Part shown: one piece after another, positions 45,301 to 64,000 of the stretch
Layout of the letters: the number at the start of each line of letters is the position of its first letter
Numbering within the stretch: the first letter of the stretch is position 1
From: Glandiceps talaboti
Lineage: Eukaryota > Hemichordata > Enteropneusta > Spengelidae
Direction of reading: 5' to 3'
Assembly (NCBI RefSeq): GCF_964340395.1
Contig: NC_135550.1
Location: forward strand, 10,550,408-10,614,407
Length of the DNA: 64,000 bases
Notes under the pieces: model-generated
Told to the model about the DNA's origin: nothing
Database searches by the model: none
Seen by the model: only the letters and a program-made list of their open reading frames with translations
Program-made: the position numbers and the translations under genes

Positions 45301-47080
45301 AAAAAGGTGACGCTTATTTATAATTAATTTAATGTACATATGTTATATTTCTCTCTGTGTCTCAAAAAGGTACGTTTACAAACCCAAGGTACAACTGGAG
45401 TGCGCTACAATGGAACATATCATTGCTTTTCATCTATCGTCCGTCAAGAATCGGTAAGTGTAAGAATATATGCTCTCAAATTTAATCCTGCTTTCCCCAA
45501 TTTGTAGATTTTTGTGTACAAACACAAAATCCCCCCCCCCCCTTAGAAAGAAGAGTAACATCAGTATTATGTATGTGTTGTGCCAGACACTAGGCTGGTG
45601 GGGAGTCAGTATGTTTTATTATTCATATGATTATATATGTATACATTATTATTCATACCATGATTATACAACCAACATGCAACATGTTAGACATGCACAG
45701 ATAATATTTATTGTCAAATGTATTTATAGGGTTGGACTAGGGTAGTTGCAAGACAATTATTTCCCTTCCCCTTTTCACATTAGCTATTGATGTACATATT
45801 TATCCGGTAAAATGTATTTGTAATTTGTAATTACTATATATTGTTGGGAATAAATTATCATTATTAAATTTTTGATATTTATATCAAGTCCATGAATAAA
45901 TTGAAAGTGACAGTTACAGTACTCAGTGAATTAGCTTAAACATAGTATTCACTGAATTTAATTTGAACACAGCATGACTCCACTGAAAAAAAGAGGGGCT
46001 CAGTTCCTGCATCGTTTTTGGGAGCAGAATGTTTGGTTTTATGACTGTATGATAAATTGAAAATTTATATGCATAGAGTAATGGACTAACTGATACTGAT
46101 AGTGAACATCATCAAAGTACGAGAAATTATTGTAAAAGTAATAGCCTTGATATATGCTAAACTGGCTGCTATGTAAGAAAAACAATGTTTTGCATTGTTA
46201 GGCATGGTACCCACCAGTACAAGCAATTTCCTAATATCAACATTCGACAGACATGTCATGCATGATAACTTTTGGGTTATTTTGGTTTTAGGTTTTGGGG
46301 CTGTACAAAGGAATGGCATCTCCACTTGTTGGACTCACGTTTATAAATGCCATAGTCTTTGGTGTCCAGGGCAATGTTCTCAGGAAGTTTGAAAAACCGA
46401 CCATTTGGAGTAACTTCATAGCTGGAGCTGCTGCAGGTGGACTTCAATGCATAATATGTTGTCCAATGGAATTGGCAAAGACAAGAGTTCAGATTCAAGG
46501 TCAGGGTGAAAGTAGGAAATACTACAGCACCCATAGTCATACATACAAGGGTTCCATTGACTGCATCACCAAGATTTACAAAGCGGAAGGCATCAGAGGA
46601 TGTTATCGTGGAATGAACGCCACTCTGCTCAGAGAAGTGCCTGCATTTGGTGTCTACTTTGCAGCCTACGAGTTTTTCTGTTCCAATTTAGAGAAACGTC
46701 ACCCAGGTGAGCACTTGGGACTTGCTTCTCTTCTAGTTGCAGGTGGTCTGAGTGGTATGTGTTCTTGGATGTCTACTTACCCCGCTGATGTCATCAAGTC
46801 ACGTCTCCAGGCTGACGGTGTCGGCGGTGTCAACAAATACAAGGGCATCATCGACTGTGCAATTAAGAGCTACCATGAACCACACTCCGGGGGTTTTCTG
46901 GTCTTCTTCCGTGGACTCAATTCTACTTTGCTCAGAGCGTTTCCAGTGAATGCTGCTACCTTTGCCGTTGTTACCTTGTTTCTAAGGTATGCAAGAAACA
47001 GTGAGCCCAGAACAAAATGTGTGGAGGAACATTTGTATTCGGATCACGTATCTCTTATTAAGGTGGCAGATACTCGATAA
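39370..47080 (+). CDS. SLC25A29: SLC25A29 ortholog, mitochondrial basic amino acid carrier (copy F, 4 coding exons)
   Basis: Exons: 39370-39403, 41321-41364, 45370-45453, 46292-47080; GT-AG, phases 1,0,0. The product is 316 residues; human SLC25A29 is about 303. It opens MALDFIGGCLGG, like the vertebrate protein. Signatures: PFDTVK (21-26), PMELAK (112-117), PADVIK (218-223). Arg168-Glu169 in LLREVPAFGVYF is the contact-point II pair of basic amino-acid carriers. VLGLYKGMASPLVGLTFINA is particularly close to the human sequence. The human protein exchanges or uniports arginine, lysine and related cations across the inner mitochondrial membrane. The four-exon layout differs from copies B, D and E, which have one more intron after the VRLQ segment. 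Intron 2 is about 4 kb and hosts an inverted-repeat element. The C-terminal tail after helix 6 is a poorly conserved hydrophilic stretch. Confidence 0.93.
40690..40720. repeat. (C)n-(AC)n microsatellite
   Basis: Short poly-C followed by an AC run in intron 1 of SLC25A29. Confidence 0.9.
42672..45106. mobile_element. Non-autonomous DNA element with about 690-base terminal inverted repeats
   Basis: 42672 to about 43,366 is repeated in reverse complement at about 44,410-45106, beginning AGGTGATTCAAAATGCTCAC. The interior (about 1 kb) carries no recognisable gene. TTAA lies immediately outside both ends (42668-42671, 45107-45110), compatible with a TTAA target duplication as in piggyBac, although the AGGTGA terminus is not the usual CCC/GGG one. 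It lies in intron 2 of SLC25A29. Short frames mirrored in the two arms are not genes. Confidence 0.8.
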
Positions 47081-49129
47081 ATGTGATTCGGGATAAATAC
47101 AGACATGCAAGATATCTTGCAGCTTTGTAGTCAAGAGAAGCATTGATGTTTCAAGACAGTGACTTTTTCAGTTTGAAATATCCTCAGCTCTGTAGCAAAC
47201 TACTATCATGCGTTATGCATGTACAGCACTTCATGACATGTATTATGTACAAGTTAAACCATACATCCTCCACCAACAGGTGGAGGGTCTATGGTTAAAC
47301 AAACCCTTCATTATCTGTACTTTATAAACTATGTCTTTCAGCTTCCCCTTCAGATGTTTTTTGCAACTGTCAGTTTTAAGACCATTTTGAATGCTTTTGT
47401 CAAGATATATGGTTTCGGGGTGAAGCCCTGCTATATCAAATGAATTAAGAATATAATGCTTCATCCACAGCAGTGCTTTTACAATGTCAGGTGCTTACAT
47501 TTTGTACCACTAAACAATTTAGTTAGCCATAAATCATCTTGTGGTTTGTTTGTTTTTACAAAAAAACCTACCTAAAGATCTTTTTGATCATCCATTTGTA
47601 ATTCATATATAAATGGAGTCCACTCTTGATATTATTGAGTAAAGAAAATCTGTCTTATTTTCCTATATAAGCAATTGTCTTTTTCTAATTGTATGCTTGT
47701 GTCATGTTTTATTTTTGTAGTCATAAGTTAGCTATATTACCATTTAGTAGAACTTTGGAGCTTCTGTGGTAAAAAGTATGGTACAATGTATTTATGTACT
47801 TTGACTCTCTGAATAGAATATTGGATACTTGTCAGGTAGTTGCTATTTTCCTATGTTTAATTAAAAGACCTGGTCATTATTTAAACAGGTTCCCACTAAC
47901 ACAATTGAATTGTTGCAGCCCCCCCCCCCTCCCCCTTCAGTAATGCATTGTTGCCCCCAACAGTAATGATTGGTATGACTGCACATTTATCAAATGAGTG
48001 ATATAATTTAAAACACTGAATAGAAATTGACTGTGGTCTCTTCCATACTGTTAGTGATATAGGAATGTGTACTCTTGCCGAAGTTGTATTTTACGCCGAA
48101 GTACATGTGGCATGCCACGATGATTATGCTCTATATGCTTTAACATGTAGAAGAATTTTATTTTTTGTACCTAATTAACTGAGCAGCTATATTTTATGTC
48201 AGTATATTCCAGGTGTATTTTGAATATTCAGTTGTATTTATTCTCTGTTTCACACTGTGACTTGTATTACATGTATTTAGATATGACTTAATATAACACA
48301 AATCTCGTCATATGGGATCCACAGTGCCTAACTTAAAGTAACGCACACAATGAATCTATTTTCTAACACTTGTTGTGTGAATGAATACACTTCATAGCCA
48401 TACACATTATTTCTGACAATGCAATTTTGAACTTTGAACTTTAACCGGGCCAATATAATAATGTTTATGGTATGAGTATTGGTAGAAATAGTAGCACATT
48501 ATTTTGTACCAAAGAAAGCTTTGACCAAATTTATATTTCTTCATCAGATTGGTGAAATGTGTTATGTAATATTTCACAGTAAATAACTTTTATTTTGTGT
48601 TATGCTTTATTTTGATATAAGTGTACTGTATTATGAGTAGCATGGACTTCACCAAATGACATTTTAATATTTGTTTGTTTGTAAGCTGGTTTTCCCTTTT
48701 TCTATCGTCTATTTCTTTCCTAAAATCTACTGTTTTCAGAGATTTACTGACATATTTTTTCCGCTTACACAATCACTCAAAGACTAGCGATGTGTGTGAA
48801 TATAATAACATAAAGCGATACATATTGAATATAGGGCTTACATTGAGCTTTGTTTTTTTGGTTGTGTGGATGGACCACATTGTTGTGTCATATCAGTTAT
48901 ACAGGTATTTGTGAATTGTAAATGTTTCTTTTGAGATACTGTAAACAAAAATGCAAGCAATACATTTTCTTTACAGGGGGAAACTTAAATTAACATCTGC
49001 AAATAGTATGTAATAACATTTCCATCTCAAGGATGGCATACTAATTATAATATAAGTTACTACATTAATAATGTAATTTTTTTTTTTAGCACAACTGAAC
49101 TGAGGTTCAGTGTGCTGTAGGGAATGTTG

Positions 49130-49131
<2 letters not shown>

Positions 49132-49184
<53 letters not shown>

Positions 49185-49221
49185 TGTGTGTGTGTTTGTG
49201 TGTGTGTTTGTGTGTGTGTGT
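49132..49221. repeat. (TG)n microsatellite
   Basis: TG run with TTTG interruptions. Confidence 0.95.
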
Positions 49222-51370
49222 AAATGACAAAGTCAAAAACAGGCAGACTGATTGCCTTGATATTTGGTGGGGACATTACTTGGGGTGTGTAGATGGAAAT
49301 CAGAGATGTGTATTTGGTGTAAAAAATGTTATTTTTAGTTAAAAACTCCAAAACTACTGGGCAGATCAGTCTGAAATTTGATGGGAGCATTCATAGGGGT
49401 GTTTACTTCAAGAATTGCTCATGACATGATGAGCCATAGCAACATTCAAATACCGTGGTGCTACAAAGCCATTGGCGCTATTTTTCTTTTACAAAATTTT
49501 TGATGTGTATTTTGAAATATCGCGGTATATACTACGTGATAGTTTTTGCAAGTGGTTCAATTTATTTTTGTAGTTACATGTATACTACCCTAGTAGACAG
49601 GAGTAATAGCGAGTGCCTTTAATGATAACAGCTTTTCCAGTGAAAATTTCATTTACAATTGCATGTTTATAACCATACGGGCAATACAACCATATTTGAA
49701 ATTTGTATGTTGAATGTAAAATTAGGACTTTGACAAATCTACATACAGTGTGTGATGTGAACGCAAGTCAATGGAAAGCCAACACTTTTTAGTAATCATG
49801 ATAATATTGGTCATGTCTTTTATAACGGTATTGAACTTGATATTTCATGACTCGTAAAAAAAATGTACTTTGATGTCATCTCACCATTATTACATTTGGT
49901 ACATAGGTTTTAAAAACTACATAATTGTATGTTACATCACTCCACTCTGCATTGTAGCTGAGTTTAAGATAATCAATTTGACACCAAATTTGATACCATG
50001 ATATGTAGACTATGCACTATTTATAATATAATGTATGGATATATTTGGAATTTGTAATTCATTCATGTATATGGTGATGTTGCATGAAATCATGCAGCTC
50101 TGCATCACAAACAGTGGTTGTTATTTCATAAACAAGGTAGACATGACTGCGTTTACACAAGCTAAACAATGTAGCTCAGCTCTTGAAACAACTCTCAAAT
50201 TATTTCAAGACAAAAACGACCACAGAAGTGGCACATGTAACCATTGTATTCATCTGCAATATTTCCTGCTTCCATGCTGTTGTAAGGTATTTGTATGCTA
50301 GCAAGCAGACACTTTTTAAGTATGCCAGTGTAGTGTTTTGTAAGTTGATAGAGTACAGCATTTTATATGAAATTGAAAGACTAGTTCAACATGACTTTAC
50401 ACGACGTGAGTACATCAGAAGGGAGTTTTCATGTTGGTTCTAAAATGCAAATCATGTTCTTTAGTCCTGATACAGTCAACCCAGCTGTATAAATTGGGAG
50501 CTGGTAAGATGTAGATTACTCTGAAGGATTTAATCCATATGGGCTACAGTGGATTGTATACTTCTAAGGGTGCTAAAGAGCTGTTCTGCCGACTTAATAA
50601 TTGTACAGTGCTGATCATAGCATTCAAATGCTATAAAAAATGAGTACAATTACTATATCATATTATATTATATTATCGGGATATAAGTGTGACGACCCAA
50701 TTAACAATACAGCATAGTAAATGTGGCTAATTTTACGCAGCATTTAGCAACCTTGTAGAATATATAATACTTAATAGCAAAGCACCTCAATGTCATAGAT
50801 AACTCGCCATATTCAGTTGATATACTCTGTTCTGTATTTTCTACATGGCAGTTGTCAAGGTGATCTTGGTCAAGTATTTGCAAACCCCCATTGGTCCTTA
50901 TTTGCAGTAAAATATTCAGGCAGCTTTTTGTTTCAAAAACATAATTTGATTTGTTATTTGTGCCGTGTTAAGAGAGAAAATTGACTACAGTTCTAATTAT
51001 TGCCCAATTTAATCTTGCATTCAATGAGTGTAAGGAAAGAAGGAAGTGGTTTTGCCTTAAGCAGTACAATGCTGTTGCAGTCATGACCAAAAAATACATG
51101 TTAAGTTATGGTGGTGATGGTGGTGGTGGTGGTGGTGATGATAATTGATCATGATGATGATACAATCTGATTTAAATCTGATGGGGTGAATGCAGCTCAA
51201 TTTCCTTATTTACTTCCATTTCCTTTGGTTATTGTTTTCGATATTCATTGTTCTGGGAGTGACAGCCTTCTGTAAACTAGAACAAAATCGAAAACAAGGG
51301 ACAATATATGAAGGAAGTAAGATGAATAAATAAATCAAGCTCTGTTCACCACATCAGATTTTAATCAGAT

Positions 51371-51380
51371 TGAAGATGAA

Positions 51381-51421
<41 letters not shown>
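51371..51421. repeat. (GAT)n microsatellite
   Basis: Trinucleotide GAT run; a shorter GGT run lies at about 51,111-51,137. Confidence 0.95.
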
Positions 51422-51422
<1 letters not shown>

Positions 51423-52289
51423 AAGAGCGAGATAGTAAAACTTTTGAATGTGTGATTAAATTGTGCTAGTTTTAAGCCTGATCATGTTTGTTTATAATTA
51501 TATACTCCATGTTTTCCACCTTCTTTTATATTAAATCTAAGAAAACACTTTAAGTGCTTATTATGTCCTCAAGTCATAGGATAATAGAAGATTAAGATAT
51601 CTAATATGTATGAACTGATATTTAAGAAGATGTCTTTGAAGAAATGTAAAGTATTTTTCTGCTGTAAATGTACAGAATTTTCTGTCAAACAGAATTTGAA
51701 GAATTCAGTTGAAGTATAACTTAAATGAAGTTAGTGCAGATTCTTTCTCACTGTATGTAATGTCATGCTGTCTACATAGCAGATTTCTGTCTTTTTTATT
51801 AGTAATATGCCAGTAGTGTACATCTTTTTAAGTCCAAGAGTTAGTAAAGATATGAGCAAGTAGAGATGTACAAATTGCACCTTGCACATCATATAGCAGA
51901 AATGTATTGATACATTTCATTTACAGACTTACTAATTATTTCATGTCAAATTATGATTTAAAGATATTTTTGTGTCAAAATTTACAACCATAAAACTTTA
52001 CCTGATATGTGTTTTGTTGTCATCAAGTATTTCTGTATATTTTATTCAGTATTGCTTGATAATATAAGTTTGGTTTTTTTTGGCCTTGTATACGTAGGGG
52101 GGCATTGCAGTGTTTATTTTCAAAGTTTATGCCATTTTACTTGTAGAAAAAAAACCCAGGGACATTGGATTTCCTTTCTTGAAGTTTTTATGTGTTAAAG
52201 TGGCCATATGGATGGGAAAACATAATGGATGTTTTGTTTTTTGGATTTTTAAATAATGAGGCATCTTTACTATTTTTTACTATCTTTTA

Positions 52290-52780
52290 CATATATACAT
52301 ACATACACACACACACACATACATACATACACACATACATACATACACACATACATACATACATACATACATACATACATACAGACAGACATACATACAT
52401 ACATACATACATACATACATACATACATACATACATACATACATACATACATAAATACGTACGTACGTACGTATGTACGTACGTACGTACATACATACAC
52501 ACACATACATACATACATACATACATACATACATACATACATACATACACACACATACATACATACATACATACACACATACACACACACATACATACAT
52601 ACATACATACATATATACATACATGCAAACAGACAGACATACACACATACATAAATACGTACGTACATACGTATATATGTACGTACGTATGTACGTACGT
52701 ACGTACGTATGCACATACATACATACATACATACATACATACATACATACATACATACATACATACATACATACATACAG
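52290..52780. repeat. Long (ACAT)n / (ACGT)n microsatellite
   Basis: Nearly 500 bases of ACAT units with ACAC, ACAG and self-complementary ACGTACGT blocks (about 52,457-52,490 and 52,658-52,710). Open frames on both strands are a by-product of the stop-free repeat. Confidence 0.97.
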
Positions 52781-54599
52781 GAAGTGATTTGTAAACAAAT
52801 TGGGTGAAAACAACTAATCACTCAATCACAAGTAATCAAACTATTTATGTATGGTGATGTTTAAATCTATGTGAAAGTGACAGATGTGTGCAAAGACTGG
52901 ACATGACAGTGATTACTTGTGTTTATCTAATTTGTTTACATTATGTACATTAACAGATTCTTACATTTTATTTGAGTTATTTGCAATTATTGAGTTCTGT
53001 AAACACAGACTTAGAGTGTGTTGTTTCATATTGTTTCCAGTGGAAAAACATAACAAAGTTAGATATTTTAATTAAAAATCCGAAATAAATAACCAATTTC
53101 TCATCCATATGGCCACTTTAACACAATATGTACTGTGTATGGAAGTTATTATTTTCATAGATGTTTTCCCACTTCAATAATGTTAACACATTAAGCCTAC
53201 TTATCTTGATGCCACGTTTACCTCACAATACTTTGTGCGTGTGTACTTGTGAGGTTAATTTAGAGATCATTTATTACCCCGGGTACCTGGACTATTTTGG
53301 TTGGTTGGCATTCCTTTTTTGGGGGCCATAGTATCAAAGAGCTGTAAATGGTCTTCACTGTCATCGCTGTTACCCCTGGGTTTGTTTTAAAATAAGATTG
53401 ATGTGGTAAGCGCATGCTCTTTATCCAGTAGCTGAAATATCACCACTCCATACTTCATAGTGATGTGTGAGTTTAGCTGAGTTTAGTTGCCACCTTATCT
53501 GGTAGAGGTATGCAAAAATTTGATTCTGAACAAAAGAAGTATCTATTAATCTTACATGTAATGACCCCTCAGATAAGATAATACTGATGGGAGAACCATA
53601 GACCCTAGAGAGACATAGATCCTGTCTTTCTAGGGTCTATGAACCTATGATTCAAATATTTGGGTTGGAGTGACTCTCATGTAAGCACAACAGCATGCAG
53701 CAGTCACAGCAAAAATATTGACCAACCAAGATTGTCCTGAACCTAAGTTATCTCACACAACATCCAAATTTGTCAAACCTAGCAGGGCAAGTCATGTCTT
53801 CCAACTAGCCCCTAATAAGTTGTATTCCTTGACCTTACAAGTACTGGTCTAACTGAACAGATTTGTCGCTGTTGATAGCCGCGTTAACCATTAGCTAAAC
53901 AATGGTTACAGGTGTGTACGCAGCGACGAATTTATCAGTCTACTACTTGACAAACCAGCAATAGTAAATCACATCAACGGGGATCAGCCAAGTGTTACTA
54001 GCACGCTGGAGAAGTTACCCCATGAATTACTAATCACGCAAGATATGAAGGAATAAGAAAATATGTTGTCTGTATTCAATATGATATGTAAGAGTGAAAC
54101 ATCACAATTTGTAAGATAATGATTTGAATGTATGATATGTTTGTATGTACAGCAATGACTTCATTTTAATTAATGCGTACATGTATATGATGGCTATTTA
54201 TCTTGAAAATAAAGAATAAGTTAATAAGTATGTTGGGTGTGGATCTCGTTAAATATTAAGTAACCTGCAGTTATCAACTAAAGCACTCCTTTTTGTAACC
54301 AAGGTGAGCAAATGGTTACACAGGAACTCAACGTGTGAACTGTGTGACCCACATCTCTGTAACTCATGGAAAATGTGGTTACTTCATATTTGATTTAAAT
54401 TTAAACTGTGATCATGAAATCAGAATGGTAACTAGACTATCACAAAGTCACTTTGGTATTTTTGACATACCATATTCCATATTTGGATAGTGTGAGTAAT
54501 TATACGTAAAATTATCACATAACTATGAACTTGGTATGTTCACAACCTTTAACTTGTTTTCCATGGTATCAGAATACTTGCACTCCAAAACTACTGGAA

Positions 54600-54835
54600 A
54601 GATTGGTCTTAGGTACTAAGTGGATAAAAATTCAAAAAAATGTATGCTAATATGCCTAGCAACAAGACCATGCCCATAGCAACAGCCAAATGATGGTGTA
54701 TGTTGCAAAGATAATAACTGCGATGGGTATGCAAGTGAATAAAGATTCAATAAATTTATGCAAGTATGCCTAGGAACAAGACCACCGCCTATCCAATTGA
54801 TGGTGTGTATTGCAAAGCTGGCAACAGGCGTCCCC
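54600..54835. repeat. Two tandem units of the AGCAACAAGACCATG repeat family
   Basis: Units at about 54,618-54,712 and 54,735-54,826 share AATTTATGCAAGTATGCCTA, GCAACAAGACCATGCCCATA and GATGGTGTATnTTGCAAAG. Inverted relatives are at 61,805-61,920 and 30,455-30,640. Confidence 0.7.
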
Positions 54836-55053
54836 ACATGATTTTAGTTTAAAATTAGACTGAAGGTGGAGTTCGGTACTGCTCTATCATTTATGGGGGG
54901 GGGGGGGGGGCTATCGACATACTTCCTCGAATTATCATCTGTTGTCCAAAACTGTTCATTTCTATGAAAAATTTCCACGAGATCTATGTAAAAAAAGTTC
55001 TGTAGGATAGTTTGTTGTTTAGCCAAAATGTTATTTCCATGGTGTTATGTTCT

Positions 55054-55057
<4 letters not shown>

Positions 55058-55090
<33 letters not shown>
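55058..55090. repeat. (AC)n microsatellite
   Basis: Short AC run. Confidence 0.95.
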
Positions 55091-55093
<3 letters not shown>

Positions 55094-56399
55094 AACAAAC
55101 TACATGTGCCCCTTCACCACGTGTTTCTGCCAATCTTGTGTTTGTTCAAGTCTCAAAGGAACACAATTTAAGTACTTATTTGTTGACCTGCAAGACATTG
55201 GGTCATGGTTAAATTTTCCTCTGAAACACCCCATGCCATAAAAAATGGAATGATAATAATAGTACGTACAACTGCCACTCGCGCATAATGGTAGTTCCAA
55301 ACTAGTGTTCGTGTTTTTCATGATTATGAGTTTTATGTATTAAAAAGCCAAACTATGAAATATTTTCTGTGTATATTTACCATGCGATATTTTTTTAGTT
55401 TATGACGTAATTTTACTATCCGTAGGCCAGTGCCGGAGTCTGAGTGCCTTGAGGCCATGCCATAAATTTCAGACGTCAAGCCTTAGATTTTTTTTTGTGA
55501 CTACAGAAATACCATACACGCATGGTGACGTATACCCAACCACTGAAAGCCCCTCGAGTTTTCCATTTATCAAAATGACCTCTACCACAGACATAAAACT
55601 TTACGAGGTTTACGGTTTGAAAACTCGTTATTAGTAGAAGCAAAAAAAATGAGCTTGTCTATCCTTGAAGACAAATGATCATCCCATGTGCATGTGGAGT
55701 TTTATGGCATGTGAGACATGTGAAGGCAGTACTGTGAAGGGCGCCCGCATGTGGCGGTGTTTGCAGTTTGTTGGAGTTGTGGTCGACTGACTGTACAACT
55801 ACAAGTGTCCATATCTCGTTTAGTTTTAGGGTACATTTAATCCAGCCTGTACTAAAAGCTATTCATATGAGGTCAATAACCAAACGTACCAAACGACTTT
55901 ACGACTTAAAAATAAAAGTTGTACAACTTGAAAGTTTTGAGTTGGATCAAATACGGATTAATAAAAAATAAATCAAGTTTTACCCTTTTTAAGAACATCT
56001 ACATCGATACTAGGTTGTTAATTTCAGGATCATTTTATGAGGGGGACAGTGACTTATAATTACATATATATGTGCATGTTTCCAACCACCTGCTTTCGCA
56101 TGTTTCAGATAGCATATCATGTGATAACGTTGGCTCACATGACTGACGAGCATACACATGATATAATAATATACGGCACGAAATGACACTGTCTCATCTA
56201 TAGATTGAATTATATATGGTGTGTGATAGCAAAAACTACGACATGACTAAAGATATGAAAACGTACGTAACCCAAAAAGGAGAATGATGAATTTGAAGTT
56301 CAATGTCTCGAGTTGGACTGAGAGGCATCGAATTTATGATAATAATATGTGATTTGAAAATTAGGAAGGCGGCGCTCACCCGCGGAACAACAACATCGA

Positions 56400-56620
56400 A
56401 AACATTTTTTTTTTTTACAATACAATAATATCTTTATTATCTCAGCATGAGCAATTCTTTGTGCGACAGTAGAGAATACAAAACCATGAATTAATTTAAA
56501 ATAAAGTCATGATATACATTAAAATGTGTACAAAAATAAATACAATTCAAAAATGAAGAGACAATTCAATTTAAAACAAAGGCAGGCACATTCAGACAAT
56601 GGAACAATGCCTAACATGGT
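56400..56620 (-). mobile_element. Possible retroelement 3' tail
   Basis: Begins with a T-run and ACAATACAATAATATCTTTA, the complement of an A-rich 3' end, followed by AT-rich sequence. No coding part retained. Low certainty. Confidence 0.3.
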
Positions 56621-56746
56621 CCAGTAAAGGAATTGCTTTGAAATTCGGAATGAATATTTAGATTTAGCTCTGTTTGGTTTTTTTGTCTTTGGAACTCAAA
56701 ATTTTCGGTGACGTCTCGTAAACACCGCCAGGGATGTGGTACGAAG

Positions 56747-57260
56747 CTAGAGCCGTTATCACGTATCTCGGAAGTGTTTAATACGTACGTAGTACATCCC
56801 TGACGATGGTCACCGTAACGAGACTTGATTTTGATTTGATTTTGTAGAGCCGTTATCACCTATCTCGGAAATGCAGTACACCGGGCCCCTGACAATGGTG
56901 ACCGTAACGAAACTTGGTTTTGATTTGATTTGATTTGATTTGATTTGATTTGATTTATTTCAACACAAGTAAAAAAAAATTCAGTATACAGGAAACAATT
57001 ACAACATACAATATATATATACATCATTATAACACAGAAAAATTTAAAACAGACTAGACATAGAACAGACAAACTCAACCACGTCACAGACATAAATCAA
57101 ACTCACATGAGACAAAACAAAAAACAGCAATCAATAAAAAAAGTCATCCTTTGCACGCCGATCCATTAAATCATATAAACCTTTCTTTTAAAAGAGTACT
57201 TGAAGTAATGCTATGTACAGTTCTTGGCACTTTATTCCATTCCACACTCGGGCTAGGCTG
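56747..57260 (-). mobile_element. CR1/L2-type LINE 3' remnant with AAATC tail and duplicated end
   Basis: On the minus strand about 57,250-57,170 encodes SVEWNKVPRTVHSITSSTLL, the WNxLPxxVxxxxS motif that ends CR1/L2-type reverse transcriptases, followed by a stop, an AT-rich 3' UTR and an AAATC pentanucleotide run (56,957-56,918). Two tandem 95-base copies of GAGCCGTTATCACnTATCTC...CCGTAACG (56,747 and 56,843) adjoin it. Confidence 0.6.
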
Positions 57261-58506
57261 TATAAACTATAAACAATAACTATTTTGTTAAAACCGAGCC
57301 CCCGCCAGGAAAAAAATAGAATAGGGACCGGATCAAATTCTACATACATGACTGTTAAAAACAAATTTATCGGATAGATAAATCCCGGTCAATCCTGTTC
57401 TAACTCTACGTACATGGTTGAGCTTAATATGTCAAACCCTCAGTGGCTGATTTGGCATGATTCGAATACTTTCGGGTGGTCCTAGAAATTGGCAGAGCAT
57501 AAAAGTGAAATCTACATCATGAAAACAGTGTTATGTGGCCATGATTTATATTCACAATATGCACAAATCGACATGAATACGATTCTAGTTCTAGATCATG
57601 CGGATGAGTTTTATATAAGTATTGAAATGTCAGTGCTATATATATTTACAAAGATGCACAAAAGATGTATGTGGTCGAACTGTAGTGACTGGGTAATAAT
57701 TTGTATGACCGGTTTTCCTATGCGAAAAGCGTCAAAAAAAAGTTTTCGGTCTTTTTCACTCATCCAAGAAAAATCTTTTTTGAAGTTTTGGTTTTCGTAT
57801 GCGCCAATATCATCAAGATTGGGAACCAGTTTTATACAAATAAAATGGACCAATAAACTATACATTGTGTATGCTATTAATGTGTCAGCGAAGTAATTCT
57901 TTTTTAGTATGAGGCCTGTTATCACTGGTAAAATAGCGAAGATGTACACTTGTGTTATATACTCGGCACGTTTCAATGTCGACAAAGTGGAATTTTGATC
58001 GATTGCCTTTGTTAAATTGAATTAATTGCACACAAAATCGTCAACGTACCGGTGACGAAATGATTTGGACGCAATGGTTGATGAAACATAATAGTGTGAT
58101 GGGGGAGTACACTGAGAGGGAAAGAATCAACCGTAACAAATTTTGCATGTATATTTTCCGCTATGTTAACTTGAAAACGTGTTTGTTTGCCATTTTTCTT
58201 GTTGTATTCTTATTATTACGTGAGAAGAACTCCGGAACACAAAAGAGTAAGGCATAAGCATTTAGTCAATAACTTAGGTCTGATACAAATGGCCTATTCT
58301 ATTGCAAAGGTCTATCCATTGGTTTCAGTGCACACGTTCTGACATACGAACACCTTGTGCAAATTGATCCAAAAAAACACCCATATCCCATCAAACTATC
58401 ATTTTTGACTAAGTAACTTCATCATTAACTTTTGTTGCCTAGTAACGAGTTCCAAAATTTTCATTAATTCTCGTATTTTCTCGTTTATTGTCATGTGATT
58501 AGATGA

Positions 58507-64000
<5,494 letters not shown>

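Noticed and set aside
52192-52821. Five overlapping frames up to 200 residues on both strands
   Set aside because: All are ACAT/ACGT repeats read in stop-free frames (His-Thr-Tyr-Ile, Met-Tyr-Val-Cys); not genes.

Overview
The window is nuclear DNA from an animal. Genes are split by GT-AG introns, intergenic space is AT-rich and full of microsatellites, and the mobile elements are metazoan types: a CR1/L2-group LINE, Penelope-like pieces, tRNA-derived SINEs, and hAT-like and Harbinger-like non-autonomous DNA elements. The encoded proteins are close to vertebrate YY1 and SLC25A29. The YY1 lacks the vertebrate His/acidic tracts, so an invertebrate bilaterian is likely (marine deuterostome or lophotrochozoan). 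I cannot name the species.

Layout. From 1 to 47,080 lies a same-strand cluster of SLC25A29-like mitochondrial carrier genes. Copy A (66-572) is a terminal exon interrupted by an ACAT microsatellite at the window edge. Copy B (3,580-12,550, five exons) has Penelope/hammerhead-ribozyme material in introns 1 and 2 and a LINE, a stray exon fragment and a SINE in intron 4. Copy C (15,412-16,365) is a decayed remnant with an ATG-less exon 1 and a piece of exon 3. Copies D (18,852-23,198) and E (31,489-35,149) are near-identical five-exon genes from a tandem duplication whose breakpoints can be read at about 16,920, 24,403 and 36,400. The E unit was then enlarged by a 6-kb segment bounded by inverted repeats (24,815-30,845). 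Copy F (39,370-47,080, four exons) is the SLC25A29 ortholog itself, with a 2.4-kb element with long inverted repeats in its second intron.

From 47,081 to 58,551 I see no convincing gene, only microsatellites, LINE tails and a small repeat family. From 58,582 to the right edge are the first two coding exons of YY1; the zinc-finger exons lie outside the window. Its first intron holds a dense cluster of YY1-binding motifs, and another motif overlaps the start codon, which suggests autoregulation.

The carriers are expected to sit in the inner mitochondrial membrane and move amino acids (basic ones for the SLC25A29 ortholog). YY1 is a nuclear DNA-binding regulator. The two are unrelated in mechanism, but from general knowledge they are also neighbours on human chromosome 14q32, so the pair looks like old conserved synteny that has gained a lineage-specific carrier expansion.
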